Below, piece by piece: positions 35,273 through 45,655 of a DNA stretch of 64,000 nucleotides. The notes under the pieces are model-generated. The model saw nothing but the letters and a program-made list of their open reading frames with translations. It was not told the origin of the DNA and made no database searches. A program made the position numbers and the translations under genes. Source of the stretch: Chryseobacterium echinoideorum (lineage in GTDB: Bacteria; Bacteroidota; Bacteroidia; Flavobacteriales; Weeksellaceae); NCBI RefSeq assembly GCF_007474535.1, contig NZ_VKNW01000001.1:62001-126000 (forward strand), in the 5' to 3' direction. Each line of letters opens with the position of its first letter. The stretch's first letter is position 1.

Positions 35273-36343
35273 ATGAAAACAGCATTAATTACAGGAGTTA
35301 CCGGACAGGACGGTTCATATTTAGCAGAGCTTTTACTGGAAAAAGGATATAAAGTTCACGGGATCAAAAGAAGAGCTTCTTCATTCAATACCCAAAGAAT
35401 AGATCATTTATATCAGGATCAGCATGAGCAGAATGTGAATTTTACTTTGCATTATGGTGATTTGACTGATTCAACCAATATTATCAGAATTATTCAGGAA
35501 GTACAGCCTGATGAAATTTACAATTTAGGGGCGATGTCTCATGTAAAAGTATCATTCGATTCTCCTGAATATGTGGCGAATGTTGACGGAATTGGAACCT
35601 TAAGAATTCTTGAAGCTGTTAGGATTTTGGGTTTGGAAAAGAAAACAAGAATTTACCAGGCTTCAACCTCTGAATTGTATGGAGGCCTTCCCGAAAACAA
35701 AAATGCAGCGGGCTTTTATGACGAAAATTCTCCTTTCTATCCCCGTTCACCTTATGGAGCAGCAAAAATTTATGGTTTCTGGATTACCAAAAATTATCGC
35801 GAAGCTTATGGAATGTTTGCCTGTAACGGAATCTTGTTCAACCATGAATCTCCAAGAAGAGGAGAAACTTTTGTCACCCGTAAAATTACCATGGCAGTTG
35901 CTGCTATTGCCAAAGGCAAGCAGGAATGTTTGTATTTAGGAAATCTGAATGCACTTCGTGACTGGGGACACGCCAAAGATTATGTAGAAGCCATGTGGAG
36001 AATCCTTCAGCAGGAAAAGCCTGAAGATTATGTGATTGCGATGGGAGAAACCACTTCGGTAAGAGATTTTGTAAGAATGGCATTTAATGAAATTGGGGTA
36101 GAATTATCTTTTGAAGGTGAAAATGAAAGTGAAATTGCAAAAGTTAAAGCATGCAATAATCCTTTATATCAACTGGAAATTGGTAAAACGGTAGTTTCGG
36201 TAGATCCGGATTATTATAGGCCAACAGAAGTTGATCTTTTGATTGGTGATCCTACAAAAGCAAAAACTCAGCTGGGTTGGGAACCCCAATATGACCTTCA
36301 GGCTTTGGTAAGGGAGATGGTTGAAAGTGATTTGAGAATATAG
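35273..36343 (+). CDS. gmd: GDP-mannose 4,6-dehydratase
   Basis: A 356-residue SDR enzyme. [18 protein letters not shown] (8-25) and [13 protein letters not shown] are Gmd signatures; Thr/Ser-Glu region TSELYG (132-137) and Tyr161-x3-Lys165 (YGAAK) form the active site; [18 protein letters not shown] is specific to Gmd. It converts GDP-mannose to GDP-4-keto-6-deoxymannose, the substrate of Fcl. The order manC-fcl-gmd is complete for GDP-L-fucose. Confidence 0.95.
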   Translation: MKTALITGVTGQDGSYLAELLLEKGYKVHGIKRRASSFNTQRIDHLYQDQHEQNVNFTLHYGDLTDSTNIIRIIQEVQPDEIYNLGAMSHVKVSFDSPEYVANVDGIGTLRILEAVRILGLEKKTRIYQASTSELYGGLPENKNAAGFYDENSPFYPRSPYGAAKIYGFWITKNYREAYGMFACNGILFNHESPRRGETFVTRKITMAVAAIAKGKQECLYLGNLNALRDWGHAKDYVEAMWRILQQEKPEDYVIAMGETTSVRDFVRMAFNEIGVELSFEGENESEIAKVKACNNPLYQLEIGKTVVSVDPDYYRPTEVDLLIGDPTKAKTQLGWEPQYDLQALVREMVESDLRI

Positions 36344-36456
36344 TTTAAATTTTTCTGAAGGGTAAGTTATTATGATGAATTAAGTTAAACTTGTTCATGC
36401 ATCAGACGATATAAGATAAAAAAAACATATAACTAAATACTTTAAAAAAATTAAAA

Positions 36457-37572
36457 TTGAAAAAGAATCTAATTATATTTGGAACACGTCCCGAAGCTAT
36501 TAAAATGGCCCCCTTGGTGAAAGAATTTCAAAAACATTCGGATTTTGAAACGAAAGTTTGCGTAACGGCACAGCACAGACAAATGCTGGATCAAGTACTT
36601 GATTTTTTTGAAATCACACCCGATTATGATTTAGATTTAATGAAACCAAATCAGAATTTATATTCTTTAACGGCAGATATTATTACCGAATTAAAATCTG
36701 TTTTAGAAGATTTTCAGCCGGATTTTGTGTATGTTCACGGCGATACAACAACAACAATGGCGGCAAGTATAGCCGGGTTTTATTGCGGTGCAAAAATATG
36801 TCATGTAGAAGCCGGTTTAAGAACAAATGACAAAAGATCTCCGTTTCCTGAAGAGATTAACCGTCAGGTTACAGGACGTATTGCAGATTATCATTTTTCA
36901 CCTACTGAAAAATCAAAAAATAATCTTCTTGAAGAAAATGTCTCTGAGAAAAATATTTTGGTTACCGGCAATACGGTGATTGATGCTCTATTGGAAAGCT
37001 CTGAAAAAGTTTCTACAATTGAAAATGAAGAAATAGAACTGCTCAGGAAAATTGTTGATGCGAATAAAAAGCTTATTCTTGTTACGGGTCACAGAAGAGA
37101 AAATCACGGACAGGGGTTTATCAATATTTGTGAAGCATTAAAAGAGATTGCTTCTAAAAATTCTGATGTACAAATTATTTACCCAGTACATTTAAATCCC
37201 AATGTGCAAAAACCGGTTCACGAAATTTTATCGGGAATCGAAAATATTCAGCTGATAGATCCTTTGGCATATCCGGCTTTTGTTTGGTTGATGAATAAAT
37301 CATACTTAATAATTACCGATAGTGGGGGTGTGCAAGAAGAAGCGCCAAGCTTAGGAAAACCGGTTTTGGTAATGAGAGATACTACAGAAAGACCAGAAGC
37401 AGTAGATGCAGGGACAGTAATTTTGGTGGGTACGGATAAACAAAAAATTGTTTCGGAATGTTTTAATTTATTAGAAAGCAAGGAAAAATATCAAAAAATG
37501 AGTAGTTTACACAATCCATATGGAGACGGAAAAGCATGTGAAAGAATAGTAAATTTTATTAAAAGTGTTTAA
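36457..37572 (+). CDS. wecB: UDP-N-acetylglucosamine 2-epimerase (non-hydrolysing)
   Basis: A 371-residue enzyme from a TTG start (no nearby ATG). [17 protein letters not shown] is the family start, [21 protein letters not shown] (in outline) the active-site region, and [11 protein letters not shown] the C-terminal nucleotide site. It makes UDP-ManNAc. A second 2-epimerase (CapG-like) lies at 48457, but that one has a different start (VVGTRPEIIRLSRVL) and belongs to the FucNAc module, so the two are not redundant copies. Confidence 0.9.
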   Translation: MKKNLIIFGTRPEAIKMAPLVKEFQKHSDFETKVCVTAQHRQMLDQVLDFFEITPDYDLDLMKPNQNLYSLTADIITELKSVLEDFQPDFVYVHGDTTTTMAASIAGFYCGAKICHVEAGLRTNDKRSPFPEEINRQVTGRIADYHFSPTEKSKNNLLEENVSEKNILVTGNTVIDALLESSEKVSTIENEEIELLRKIVDANKKLILVTGHRRENHGQGFINICEALKEIASKNSDVQIIYPVHLNPNVQKPVHEILSGIENIQLIDPLAYPAFVWLMNKSYLIITDSGGVQEEAPSLGKPVLVMRDTTERPEAVDAGTVILVGTDKQKIVSECFNLLESKEKYQKMSSLHNPYGDGKACERIVNFIKSV

Positions 37573-37687
37573 AAAACTTTTGTAAGGTGTTTTATAATAA
37601 TCAATCACATATGAAAATTAAAAAGGTATTGAAATATAAGATTTATATTTTCTTAGAGTTTGAGGATTTTGAAATAATAAATTTGAG

Positions 37688-38263
37688 ATGATTATTTTGA
37701 ATAAAGTATATAATAAATTAGATTACTACTTAGATAAAATTTTTGAAATTTATTTAAAACTTATTTTTGGGGTACAAATCGGTAAGAATTGTAGGATTTC
37801 TAGAAAATGTTCAATAAGGTGTATTTATAAAAGTATTAAAATAGGGGACAATTGTATAGTAGAGCCATATGTAAGAATAAAAGCAATCCAAAACCATAAT
37901 AAACGAGATAAAGTAATAAATATCAATTCTAATGTTTTTATAGGTTATGCCACAGTTATTGATAGTGGAAATTATATAGAAATAGGAAATTATACAATGA
38001 TTGGTCCCCAAGTCTTTATTACGGACGTGGATCATAGGTTAGAGTTAAAAGATGTCCCAATTGCTTCACAAGGAAGTTTATTTGGTGAGACTATTATAAA
38101 AGAAAATGTCTGGATTGGTTCCCAAGTTCAAATTCTCAGAGGAAGTGTCATTCAAAAAAATTCAATAGTAGGAGCTAATTCTACTGTTTTATCTCAAATG
38201 GAAGAAGAGTCATTAATTGTAGGGATTCCGGCAAAAGTTAAGAAAACAATAGTACTTAAATAA
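37688..38263 (+). CDS. Hexapeptide-repeat acyltransferase (O-acetyltransferase)
   Basis: A 191-residue left-handed beta-helix protein, with hexapeptide repeats (IGKNCRISRKCSIR, IGDNCIVEPYVRI, IGNYTMIGPQVFITDVDHR) and the final IVGANSTVLSQMEEESLIVGIPAKVKK typical of WcaF/Maa-type acetyltransferases. The His in DVDHR is the usual catalytic residue. It probably O-acetylates a polymer sugar. Its last base overlaps the flippase ATG. From here to 45.6 kb composition is markedly AT-richer than the flanking genes. Confidence 0.8.
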   Translation: MIILNKVYNKLDYYLDKIFEIYLKLIFGVQIGKNCRISRKCSIRCIYKSIKIGDNCIVEPYVRIKAIQNHNKRDKVININSNVFIGYATVIDSGNYIEIGNYTMIGPQVFITDVDHRLELKDVPIASQGSLFGETIIKENVWIGSQVQILRGSVIQKNSIVGANSTVLSQMEEESLIVGIPAKVKKTIVLK

Positions 38264-39561
38264 TGAATTTTTTACAAAAATCTTTTGTAACTGTTGTAGG
38301 AAAGTTTTTAGGAGCATTTTTAACATTGTTTATAAGTATCTTACTGGCACGAATCTTAGGAGTAGCAGATGTTGGTAAATATCAGCTTATGGTTACATCC
38401 CAAACTATGGCTATAACTTTTTTGGCAATGGGTTTTGGGAATGCTACGATATATATTGTAAATAATTTGAAAGAGAATAAAAGTAAAGTAGTATCTAATA
38501 CATTTAAGTTCTATTCTATAATTAGTATTATTTTTACTTTTATATTTTTTTATATTTTATATATTAATACTGATTATTTTGGTAATTATTCTTATTTTCC
38601 TCTTTTCATATTTTCTTTAGGAGCTGGTTCCTTACTATTATATAATATACTTTTACCTATATTGTATATTGATTTAGACGTAATAAAACTCCAAATTCTA
38701 TCAATTTTATCTTCTTTTTTGCTTTTAACAGGCTTGGTTTTATATTATTTTTTAGCGAGTCTAAATATTGATTTAGTTCTGTTTTTGGTAGGAATTAGCA
38801 ACATCGTCTCATTGTTATTATTAATTTATTTTATCAGAAAGCAAATACGATTAGAAATAAAATTAGACTTTGTTTTATTACGGAAAATTTTTATTTATGG
38901 TATTAAAATATCATCTACAAATTTAGTTTTTATTTTTTCGTCAAATGTTGTTGTTTTCCTATTAAAACATTTTAATACTAATGGATTTGAAGATATCGGA
39001 TTATATTCTCGAGCGACTGCTATCATAAATATTTTTACAATGCTACCAAGCAGTATTGGACCTTTAATTTATTCTAAATGGGCTTCGTCCAAAATTAATG
39101 TTTTGCATATTCAGGTAGAAAAAACAATACGAATATTGACTTTTCTGTCATTTATTTGTTTTATACTTGTACTGTTGGGCGGGGATTTTGTAATTACTTT
39201 TTTATACGGAAAAGAATTTATAATGGCAAAAGGTGCTTTATTAATCTTGTGTGGAAGTATTGTTTTTACATCAATTATTTTAGTATTAACTAATTTATTT
39301 TCCAGTATAGGTAAGCCTATGGTAACTTTATTGACATTTACAATATCATTAATTATAACATTTTTATTTTCATCAATATTAATTCCTATATACGGTATTG
39401 AAGGAGCCGCATTTTCTGTTTTGATAGGAGCTATTTATAATGCAATACATTTATTAATTGTAACAAAAAAAGTAATTTCTATAAATCTGATAAAGTCGTT
39501 TATAATAAGAAAAACAGATATTGAAGAAATTAAACATTTACTTAAATTCAAAAAAATATAA
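38263..39561 (+). CDS. Polysaccharide repeat-unit flippase (Wzx)
   Basis: A 432-residue membrane protein with about 12 segments; the start (KSFVTVVGKFLGAFLTLFISILLARILGVADVGKYQL in outline) is typical of Wzx/RfbX. It should move undecaprenyl-linked repeat units to the periplasm for Wzy. The gene is extremely AT-rich (4 G/C in 60 bases at 38521-38580), as is common for Wzx. Overlaps the acetyltransferase stop by one base (TAATG). Confidence 0.88.
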   Translation: MNFLQKSFVTVVGKFLGAFLTLFISILLARILGVADVGKYQLMVTSQTMAITFLAMGFGNATIYIVNNLKENKSKVVSNTFKFYSIISIIFTFIFFYILYINTDYFGNYSYFPLFIFSLGAGSLLLYNILLPILYIDLDVIKLQILSILSSFLLLTGLVLYYFLASLNIDLVLFLVGISNIVSLLLLIYFIRKQIRLEIKLDFVLLRKIFIYGIKISSTNLVFIFSSNVVVFLLKHFNTNGFEDIGLYSRATAIINIFTMLPSSIGPLIYSKWASSKINVLHIQVEKTIRILTFLSFICFILVLLGGDFVITFLYGKEFIMAKGALLILCGSIVFTSIILVLTNLFSSIGKPMVTLLTFTISLIITFLFSSILIPIYGIEGAAFSVLIGAIYNAIHLLIVTKKVISINLIKSFIIRKTDIEEIKHLLKFKKI

Positions 39562-39627
39562 TTCGTTTTTGTACAAACTAATGTACAAATTAAAGAGAAA
39601 TAAAAATATTATTAGCATATTTATAAA

Positions 39628-39958
39628 ATGAAGTCTATAAAACCGATAAAATATTTTGAAAATCTTGATGCATTACGAGGTGTGACCTGCTTATCTGTAG
39701 TTTTTTTTCATTTGCCAGCTTTTTTGAATGGTAATAATTCTATAATAAGCATTTTACAAGGATTTAATTGGCAAGGAGGAAAACTGGGAGTGTTTTTCTT
39801 TATGACTTTAAGTGGATTTTTAATTACTTATTTATTGCTTTCTAAAAATTATTTACAATCGAGGATTAATTACATATTTATTGAGCTTCTTAAGTTATAA
39901 TTACTTTGAATCTCCATTTTTAAAATGGAAATCAAAATTTAAACCTAAAAATAATTAG
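39628..39958 (+). pseudogene. Acyltransferase 3 remnant with internal deletion and frameshift
   Basis: The 90-codon ORF (39628-39900) begins as an Acyltransferase_3 family protein: YFENLDALRGVTCLSVVFFH, then GKLGVFFFMTLSGFLITYLLL. After residue ~80 it leaves the family. In the +1 frame from about 39866 the DNA encodes LITYLLSFLSYNYFESPF and on to a stop at 39956, which looks like the normal C-terminal end of the same family. About 250-280 residues of the middle are therefore missing, with a frame change at the junction. The original would have O-acylated a sugar in the membrane. Non-functional. Confidence 0.75.
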
Positions 39959-39963
39959 AAATT

Positions 39964-41175
39964 ATGGATAAGAAAAATATAGGTATTGTCACAACTTGGT
40001 TTGAAAGAGGAGCAGCATATGTTTCTAAACAATATATGGAAATATTGCAACAAGAACATAATGTTTTTATATATGCACGATCCGGCGAATCTTATGCCAT
40101 AGGAAATCCTGCTTGGGATTTACCTAATGTCTATTGGTCTAAAAAAATAAATTCTCCATTCGTCGTTACAGTAATCGATAAGAAAGAATTTGTAAGATGG
40201 ATAAAAAGAAATAAAATAGAAATTATTTTATTTAATGAGCAACATTGGTGGCCTCCATTAATATGGTGTAAAGAGCTAGGTATAAAAACTATTGCATATA
40301 TTGATTATTATACCGAAGAAACGCTCCCCTTATTTAATAGTTATGATTTATTAATCTGTAATACAAAAAAGCACTTTGAGGCTTTTAAATGGCATAAAGG
40401 TGCAAGGTATATACCTTGGGGAACAGATTTAAACTTATTTAAGCCAAAATCAAATTATACAGAACCAAAAAAAGATATAACATTTTTCCACTCTTGTGGG
40501 ATGAATCCTTTAAGAAAAGGAACGGATTTGTTGTTAAAATGTATTCCATTAATACAAAATGATACATTTAAAGTAATTATTCATACTCAAACTGATTTGC
40601 GAATATTTTTTCCTGATCTACACAGTCTCATTGATAATTTGATAAGTTCAAAAAAACTTGAAATTATACAAGAAACAATTAATGCTCCGGGATTATATCA
40701 TCTGGGGGATGTGTATGTATATCCCTCTCGATTAGAAGGTATAGGATTAACTGTAGCAGAAGCTATTGCTTGTGGCTTACCAATAATAACTCCTGATTGT
40801 GGCCCAATGAACGAGTTTGTAAAAAAAGGAATTAGCGATACAGTAAGAGTAGAGAAATACTTCAGTCGTCATGATGGTTATTATTGGCCTCAAAATGAAG
40901 TAGATATATTCGATTTGTCAGATAAAATGTCTTGTTTTATTAAAAATAAACAAAATATTACTGAAATTAAAAAACAAAGTAGAGAGTATGCTGTTGAAAA
41001 TTTAGACTGGTATAAAAATGCAAAAAAATTATTGCTTATTGTCAACGATAAAAATGAAGAGAAACGTGATATGACTGCAAAGATTAAAGCATTTGAAAAT
41101 AAAGGGATAAAAAAATATAATAAATATTATTTAATGTTTCCTGTTTTATTTGATAAATTATTAATTAAAATGTAA
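39964..41175 (+). CDS. Glycosyltransferase, GT4-like
   Basis: A 403-residue GT-B enzyme. The donor-binding region is SRLEGIGLTVAEAIACGLPIITPDCGPM (about 253-280, with the E-x7-E pair), typical of GT4. The N-terminal half (IGIVTTWFERGAAYVSKQY) resembles the acceptor domain of exopolysaccharide transferases. It adds one sugar of the repeat unit; donor unknown. Lies 5 bases after the pseudogene stop. Confidence 0.85.
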   Translation: MDKKNIGIVTTWFERGAAYVSKQYMEILQQEHNVFIYARSGESYAIGNPAWDLPNVYWSKKINSPFVVTVIDKKEFVRWIKRNKIEIILFNEQHWWPPLIWCKELGIKTIAYIDYYTEETLPLFNSYDLLICNTKKHFEAFKWHKGARYIPWGTDLNLFKPKSNYTEPKKDITFFHSCGMNPLRKGTDLLLKCIPLIQNDTFKVIIHTQTDLRIFFPDLHSLIDNLISSKKLEIIQETINAPGLYHLGDVYVYPSRLEGIGLTVAEAIACGLPIITPDCGPMNEFVKKGISDTVRVEKYFSRHDGYYWPQNEVDIFDLSDKMSCFIKNKQNITEIKKQSREYAVENLDWYKNAKKLLLIVNDKNEEKRDMTAKIKAFENKGIKKYNKYYLMFPVLFDKLLIKM

Positions 41176-41179
41176 TGTT

Positions 41180-42355
41180 TTGAAATTACTGTTAATTTTT
41201 CTATGTATTTTTTTAACGTTATATAATGTTAATAACGTTTCATTAACTGTAACTTATAGTGATATTATATTTCTTGTTTTATTCATTATTTTTGTTAACG
41301 ATGTGTTTAAAAAAGGCTTGTCTTTTGATAAATTTTCAAAATTATGGACTTTTTATTTAGCTATTTTAGTAATTTCAGGTTTAATTAATTTTACATTTTT
41401 AGAAGGAAGATTTTTGAATATATTTAAAACCTATTTCTTTAGCTTAGTATTATATATTATGGTCTATTCATACATACTGAAAAATAAAATAAAAATAAAA
41501 ACATTCTGTATATATACTATTATTCTGTGTAGTTTTTTTTTAGTAAAAACATGGGGAGAGATGCAAAGTAAACTCAGCAACATAGATACTGGCTTTACAA
41601 ACGTTGATTTATTTGAATCCTCATTGAATCTAAATACTTGGGGTTATATTTTAGTTTTATTTTTGGTATTTACATTTTACTGTTTAATCAGTAATATTTA
41701 TACAAAATTTAGCCTAATGTTTAGTGCTGTAATTTTAATCTTTATATTTTTCAGTTACAGTAGAACAGCATACAGTCTTTCTATTTTATCAATTGTATGG
41801 ACATTTCTTTTCGTAAACAAAAGAAACATAAGAAATATCATTATTCCTGTACTTTTTATAAGTATAGTATATCTATTATGGGAAACACTAGGAATTAAAA
41901 CTTCTGATGCGGCATTAGATTTTATTGATAAAAAATCTGGTAATTATGGAGATGATCTTATTAACACTAGATTTTATATTATTAATATTGAACCTCTTAT
42001 CGAAAACTACGAAAAATTCAATCCTATTCAGGCGTTTATTGGGGACGGTGTCTCAGTTCAGCATAGCTTTTTTTCCCATACACTTATTGTTACAGGAATT
42101 ATTGGGTTTGTTATATATTTAAAAAGATATATTTATATAATAAAATATTTATATTCAAGTATTAAAAAAAAGGTGCAAACTAAAAAAGCAAAAATGTTAT
42201 TACTCTTAGTTATTATTATTTTAATAAATGATTTTGTTACCAATGTTTCTGCATATTTGCCATTTGCAGCATATTTATCTTCTGTCATAATGGCATATAT
42301 TATGGCAGATATTAATAAAATAAAAATGTATGGAGTTGAAAGAAAGCAATGTTAA
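41180..42355 (+). CDS. Polysaccharide polymerase (Wzy / O-antigen ligase-like)
   Basis: A 391-residue protein with about 10-11 membrane segments and a larger periplasmic loop (about 255-300, DKKSGNYGDDLINTRFYI) that includes an Arg; SYSRTAYSLSILSI matches the conserved region of the Wzy/WaaL superfamily. It should join repeat units at the periplasmic face. The start is TTG at 41180; an ATG 4 bases earlier is out of frame and stops at once. Sequence is very AT-rich. Confidence 0.8.
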   Translation: MKLLLIFLCIFLTLYNVNNVSLTVTYSDIIFLVLFIIFVNDVFKKGLSFDKFSKLWTFYLAILVISGLINFTFLEGRFLNIFKTYFFSLVLYIMVYSYILKNKIKIKTFCIYTIILCSFFLVKTWGEMQSKLSNIDTGFTNVDLFESSLNLNTWGYILVLFLVFTFYCLISNIYTKFSLMFSAVILIFIFFSYSRTAYSLSILSIVWTFLFVNKRNIRNIIIPVLFISIVYLLWETLGIKTSDAALDFIDKKSGNYGDDLINTRFYIINIEPLIENYEKFNPIQAFIGDGVSVQHSFFSHTLIVTGIIGFVIYLKRYIYIIKYLYSSIKKKVQTKKAKMLLLLVIIILINDFVTNVSAYLPFAAYLSSVIMAYIMADINKIKMYGVERKQC

Positions 42356-43463
42356 AAATATAATATTTCCTATTGAATTTAATCATTTTTCAGGAGGGAT
42401 GATACATTCCGTAATGGATTTAGCAGAAGCATTAACTGAAAATTATAATGTATATGTATTAGCAAATAAGGAAGCTGAAGTATTGAAATTTAATAATAAA
42501 ATAAAACCTTTGGTTTTAAAAACAAATTGGTCAATTTCTATAAATAAACCAATAAAGACACTCAAAACATATTTTAAGGTGAGACAGCTTTTAAAAAGCT
42601 TCAATAAAAAAAATACTATCGTCTTTACAAATAATGTAGGAAGTGAATTAATATTTTCAGGATTTGGATTTTTACCAGCTGTACCTTTAAATCGGATTTT
42701 TGTTTCAAGAGGTGGATGTTATGAAGGGAAAACAGGCTACTTTATTAAAAAAGGATTTAACAGCATCAAACATTTTGTTGCAACATCAAAACACCAGTCA
42801 GATATCCTCGAAAATATCGGTATTATTAAAAGTAAAATAACAATTATTAATAATGGTATTGATATTAATAGAAGCTTAGGGTATCAATATCAGTTTCAAA
42901 AACAAAATAGAATAAGATTATCAATCGTAGGCTATATAAGTGAAAATAAAAATCAGATTTTAGCAGTAGAAGTTTTAAAATCACTTATTAAAAAAGGATA
43001 TGACGTAGAATTGAATATTTATGGTCTTGCTGTAGCAGATTCAGATAAAAAATATAAGAATAAATTATTACTAAAAATTAAAGAACTTGAGCTGGATAAT
43101 AGAATTAATTTCAAAGGATTTAAGTCTGATGTAAAGAATATTTATGAAAATACAGATATTTTATTGTCATGTTCTCTCTCAGAAGGTTTTGGGCGTGTAG
43201 TTGTAGAAGCTATGGCGTTTGGAATTCCTTGTGTGGGCTTAAAACAATCAGGTGGGCTTAATGATATTATTATCAATAATGTAAATGGCTTTCTTACAAG
43301 TACCGACAAAAATAATATCGCATGTAAAATCGAAGAGCTAATTAATAAGTCAGAAATAAGAAATGAAATAAGCATTAATTCTATAAATTCTTATGAATCA
43401 ATGTTTAGTAAAAAAATAATGATTGATAAATACATAAACTTTTTAAAAACAAAAGTCGTATGA
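42330..43463 (+). CDS. Glycosyltransferase, GT4-like
   Basis: A 377-residue GT-B enzyme starting within wzy (26-base overlap). NIIFPIEFNHFSGGMIHSVMDLAEAL opens the acceptor domain, and SLSEGFGRVVVEAMAFGIPCVGL (about 280-302) is the donor site with the E-x7-E motif. It probably uses a UDP-sugar; the product linkage cannot be predicted. Confidence 0.88.
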   Translation: MELKESNVKNIIFPIEFNHFSGGMIHSVMDLAEALTENYNVYVLANKEAEVLKFNNKIKPLVLKTNWSISINKPIKTLKTYFKVRQLLKSFNKKNTIVFTNNVGSELIFSGFGFLPAVPLNRIFVSRGGCYEGKTGYFIKKGFNSIKHFVATSKHQSDILENIGIIKSKITIINNGIDINRSLGYQYQFQKQNRIRLSIVGYISENKNQILAVEVLKSLIKKGYDVELNIYGLAVADSDKKYKNKLLLKIKELELDNRINFKGFKSDVKNIYENTDILLSCSLSEGFGRVVVEAMAFGIPCVGLKQSGGLNDIIINNVNGFLTSTDKNNIACKIEELINKSEIRNEISINSINSYESMFSKKIMIDKYINFLKTKVV

Positions 43464-44482
43464 CGATTTTATATCTTTACGCAGAGCTAATGGGATACCA
43501 AATTCCTGTTTTTAAAGAATACGTCGAACAATACAAAGCTAAGGTTCATGTAGTTCACTGGGATAAAAATAAATTAACACCGTATCAACCTCCAAAAATT
43601 GATGATGTATTTTATTATGCAAGATCTAAATATGAACATATAGCGCTTGAGGAATTGGTATCGGAGATTAAGCCGGATATTGTTTACGTCTCTGGTTGGA
43701 TGGATAAAGGATATCTGAGAATTTGTAAAATTCTAAAACTAAGAGGAATTCCAATTGTAGCAGGAAGTGATACCCAAGTAAAAAAAACATTAAAACAAAA
43801 ACTTGGTGTGATTTATTTTAAATTGTTTTTGAAAAAATACTTTAGTTATATTTGGGTCGCTGGACCTTATCAATATGAGTATGCAAGAAAATTAGGTTTC
43901 ACTAAAAATGAAATTATTTTTAATTGTCTATCGGCAGATATCACTTTATTCAGTCTTCAATCTCCAAAAAAAATAGTTCCCAAAAAATTTATTTTTGTTG
44001 GAAGATTAGAACAAATTAAAGGAGTCGAAATATTACTTGATGCTTGGAAGGCAATTAGTGATAAAAAAGATTCAACCCTAACTTTTGTAGGCAATGGCAG
44101 TTTGAAAAATACTATTTTGTCGCGTAATATAGAAGTTATTGATTTTCTTCCGCCAGAAAAATTATCAATCTTATTAAAAAATTATGGAATTTTAATCTTA
44201 CCTAGTCTAGAGGAGCCTTGGGCATTAGTTATACAAGAGGCTATGGCATCTGGACTCCCAGTAATTGCATCTAATCTATGTGGTGCTGCGCCAGTATTTA
44301 TTACAAATAATTTCAATGGTTTTCTGATCAATCCTAATAATATTGAAGAATTAAAAAATAAAATAAATTATATTATAAATCTTGAAGAAGAGAAACTTGT
44401 AGATTTAGCTAAAAATGCTTTGGAGAAGTCTACTGTAATTACTCCAAAATTAGTTGCTGCATCATTTATTTCTGTGATTTAG
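43460..44482 (+). CDS. Glycosyltransferase, GT4-like
   Basis: A 340-residue GT-B enzyme overlapping the previous gene by 4 bases (ATGA). The donor site is PSLEEPWALVIQEAMASGLPVIAS (about 249-272), with FIFVGRLEQIKGVEILLDAW at the start of the C-terminal domain. The N-terminal domain is short (YLYAELMGYQIPVFKEYVEQY). One of four transferases in the variable core. Confidence 0.87.
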   Translation: MTILYLYAELMGYQIPVFKEYVEQYKAKVHVVHWDKNKLTPYQPPKIDDVFYYARSKYEHIALEELVSEIKPDIVYVSGWMDKGYLRICKILKLRGIPIVAGSDTQVKKTLKQKLGVIYFKLFLKKYFSYIWVAGPYQYEYARKLGFTKNEIIFNCLSADITLFSLQSPKKIVPKKFIFVGRLEQIKGVEILLDAWKAISDKKDSTLTFVGNGSLKNTILSRNIEVIDFLPPEKLSILLKNYGILILPSLEEPWALVIQEAMASGLPVIASNLCGAAPVFITNNFNGFLINPNNIEELKNKINYIINLEEEKLVDLAKNALEKSTVITPKLVAASFISVI

Positions 44483-44518
44483 ATTTTTTTATTTACATAC
44501 TTATAATATAATAAATTA

Positions 44519-45655
44519 TTGAAAATGATTTTAGGAATAGATGCTTCGAATATAAAAGCAGGTGGTGGATTGACACATCTAAAAGAAATTATTAAATGTG
44601 GAAACCCAGAAAAATTTGGTATTAATAAAGTAATTGTCTGGTCAAATAATAATACTTTAAAAGCACTACCCGATAATACTTGGCTAGTGAAGAGAACTCA
44701 CCCTTATCTCAACAAATCATCATTTTGGTCTTTCATTTTTCAAATTTTTATTCTCTCAAATAAAGCAAAAAAAGAAAATTGTAATCTTATTTTCGTACCT
44801 GGTGGAACCTTTTTAGGTACATTTAGAAAGATTGTATCAATGAGCCAGAATATGTTGCCATTTGAAAAGTTGGAACAAAACAGATTTACAGCTTGGAAGA
44901 CAAAATTAAGATTTCAAGTACTTTATTTCACTCAATCAATAACCTTTAAAAAATCAAAAGCAGTTATTTTTTTAACGAGCTATGCAAAAAACTACATAAT
45001 TAAAAAAATCAAATTAAAGAATAGATACGAAATTATTCCTCATGGTATTAATCTTAACTTTCTTAATGAGCCAAAAACACAGAATCCTATAAGTTTTTAT
45101 TCAAAAACACAACCTTTTAAATTATTATATGTTTCGATTGTTACTGTTTATAAACATCAATGGAATGTCGCTGAAGCTGTAATTAGGTTAAATAAAGAGG
45201 GATATCCTGTGGAGTTGGATTTAGTGGGTGATTTTATAAATGATTCCTTAGAAAAAGTAAACAAAATTAAAAGTACAGATAAATACAATTGTATTAATTA
45301 TAAAGGCTTAATTCCTTATGAGGAACTTGCATCTATTTATAAGAATGCGGACGGTTTTATTTTTGCGTCTTCATGTGAAAATATGCCTATAATTTTAATT
45401 GAAGCTATGACAGCTGGTTTACCTATTTCGTCATCTAATATGGGACCTATGCCAGAAGTACTAAAAGATGGAGGATTTTATTTTGATCCTTTAGATGTTA
45501 ATTCCATTTATTTGGCATTAAAAGAAATGTTAGATAATGAGAAACTTCGTCAACAAAAATCGTTAATTTCATACAATAATTCAATTTCCTATACTTGGAA
45601 AGAATGCTCTGATAAGACTTTCTATTTTTTATCTACAATAGCAAAACAATCATAA
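44519..45655 (+). CDS. Glycosyltransferase, GT4-like
   Basis: A 378-residue GT-B enzyme. ILGIDASNIKAGGGLTHLKEI is a start seen in several O-antigen transferases; the donor site is SSCENMPIILIEAMTAGLPISSS (about 282-304). It is the last gene of the AT-rich core; the next base after its stop begins capE, where composition returns to normal. Confidence 0.86.
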   Translation: MKMILGIDASNIKAGGGLTHLKEIIKCGNPEKFGINKVIVWSNNNTLKALPDNTWLVKRTHPYLNKSSFWSFIFQIFILSNKAKKENCNLIFVPGGTFLGTFRKIVSMSQNMLPFEKLEQNRFTAWKTKLRFQVLYFTQSITFKKSKAVIFLTSYAKNYIIKKIKLKNRYEIIPHGINLNFLNEPKTQNPISFYSKTQPFKLLYVSIVTVYKHQWNVAEAVIRLNKEGYPVELDLVGDFINDSLEKVNKIKSTDKYNCINYKGLIPYEELASIYKNADGFIFASSCENMPIILIEAMTAGLPISSSNMGPMPEVLKDGGFYFDPLDVNSIYLALKEMLDNEKLRQQKSLISYNNSISYTWKECSDKTFYFLSTIAKQS

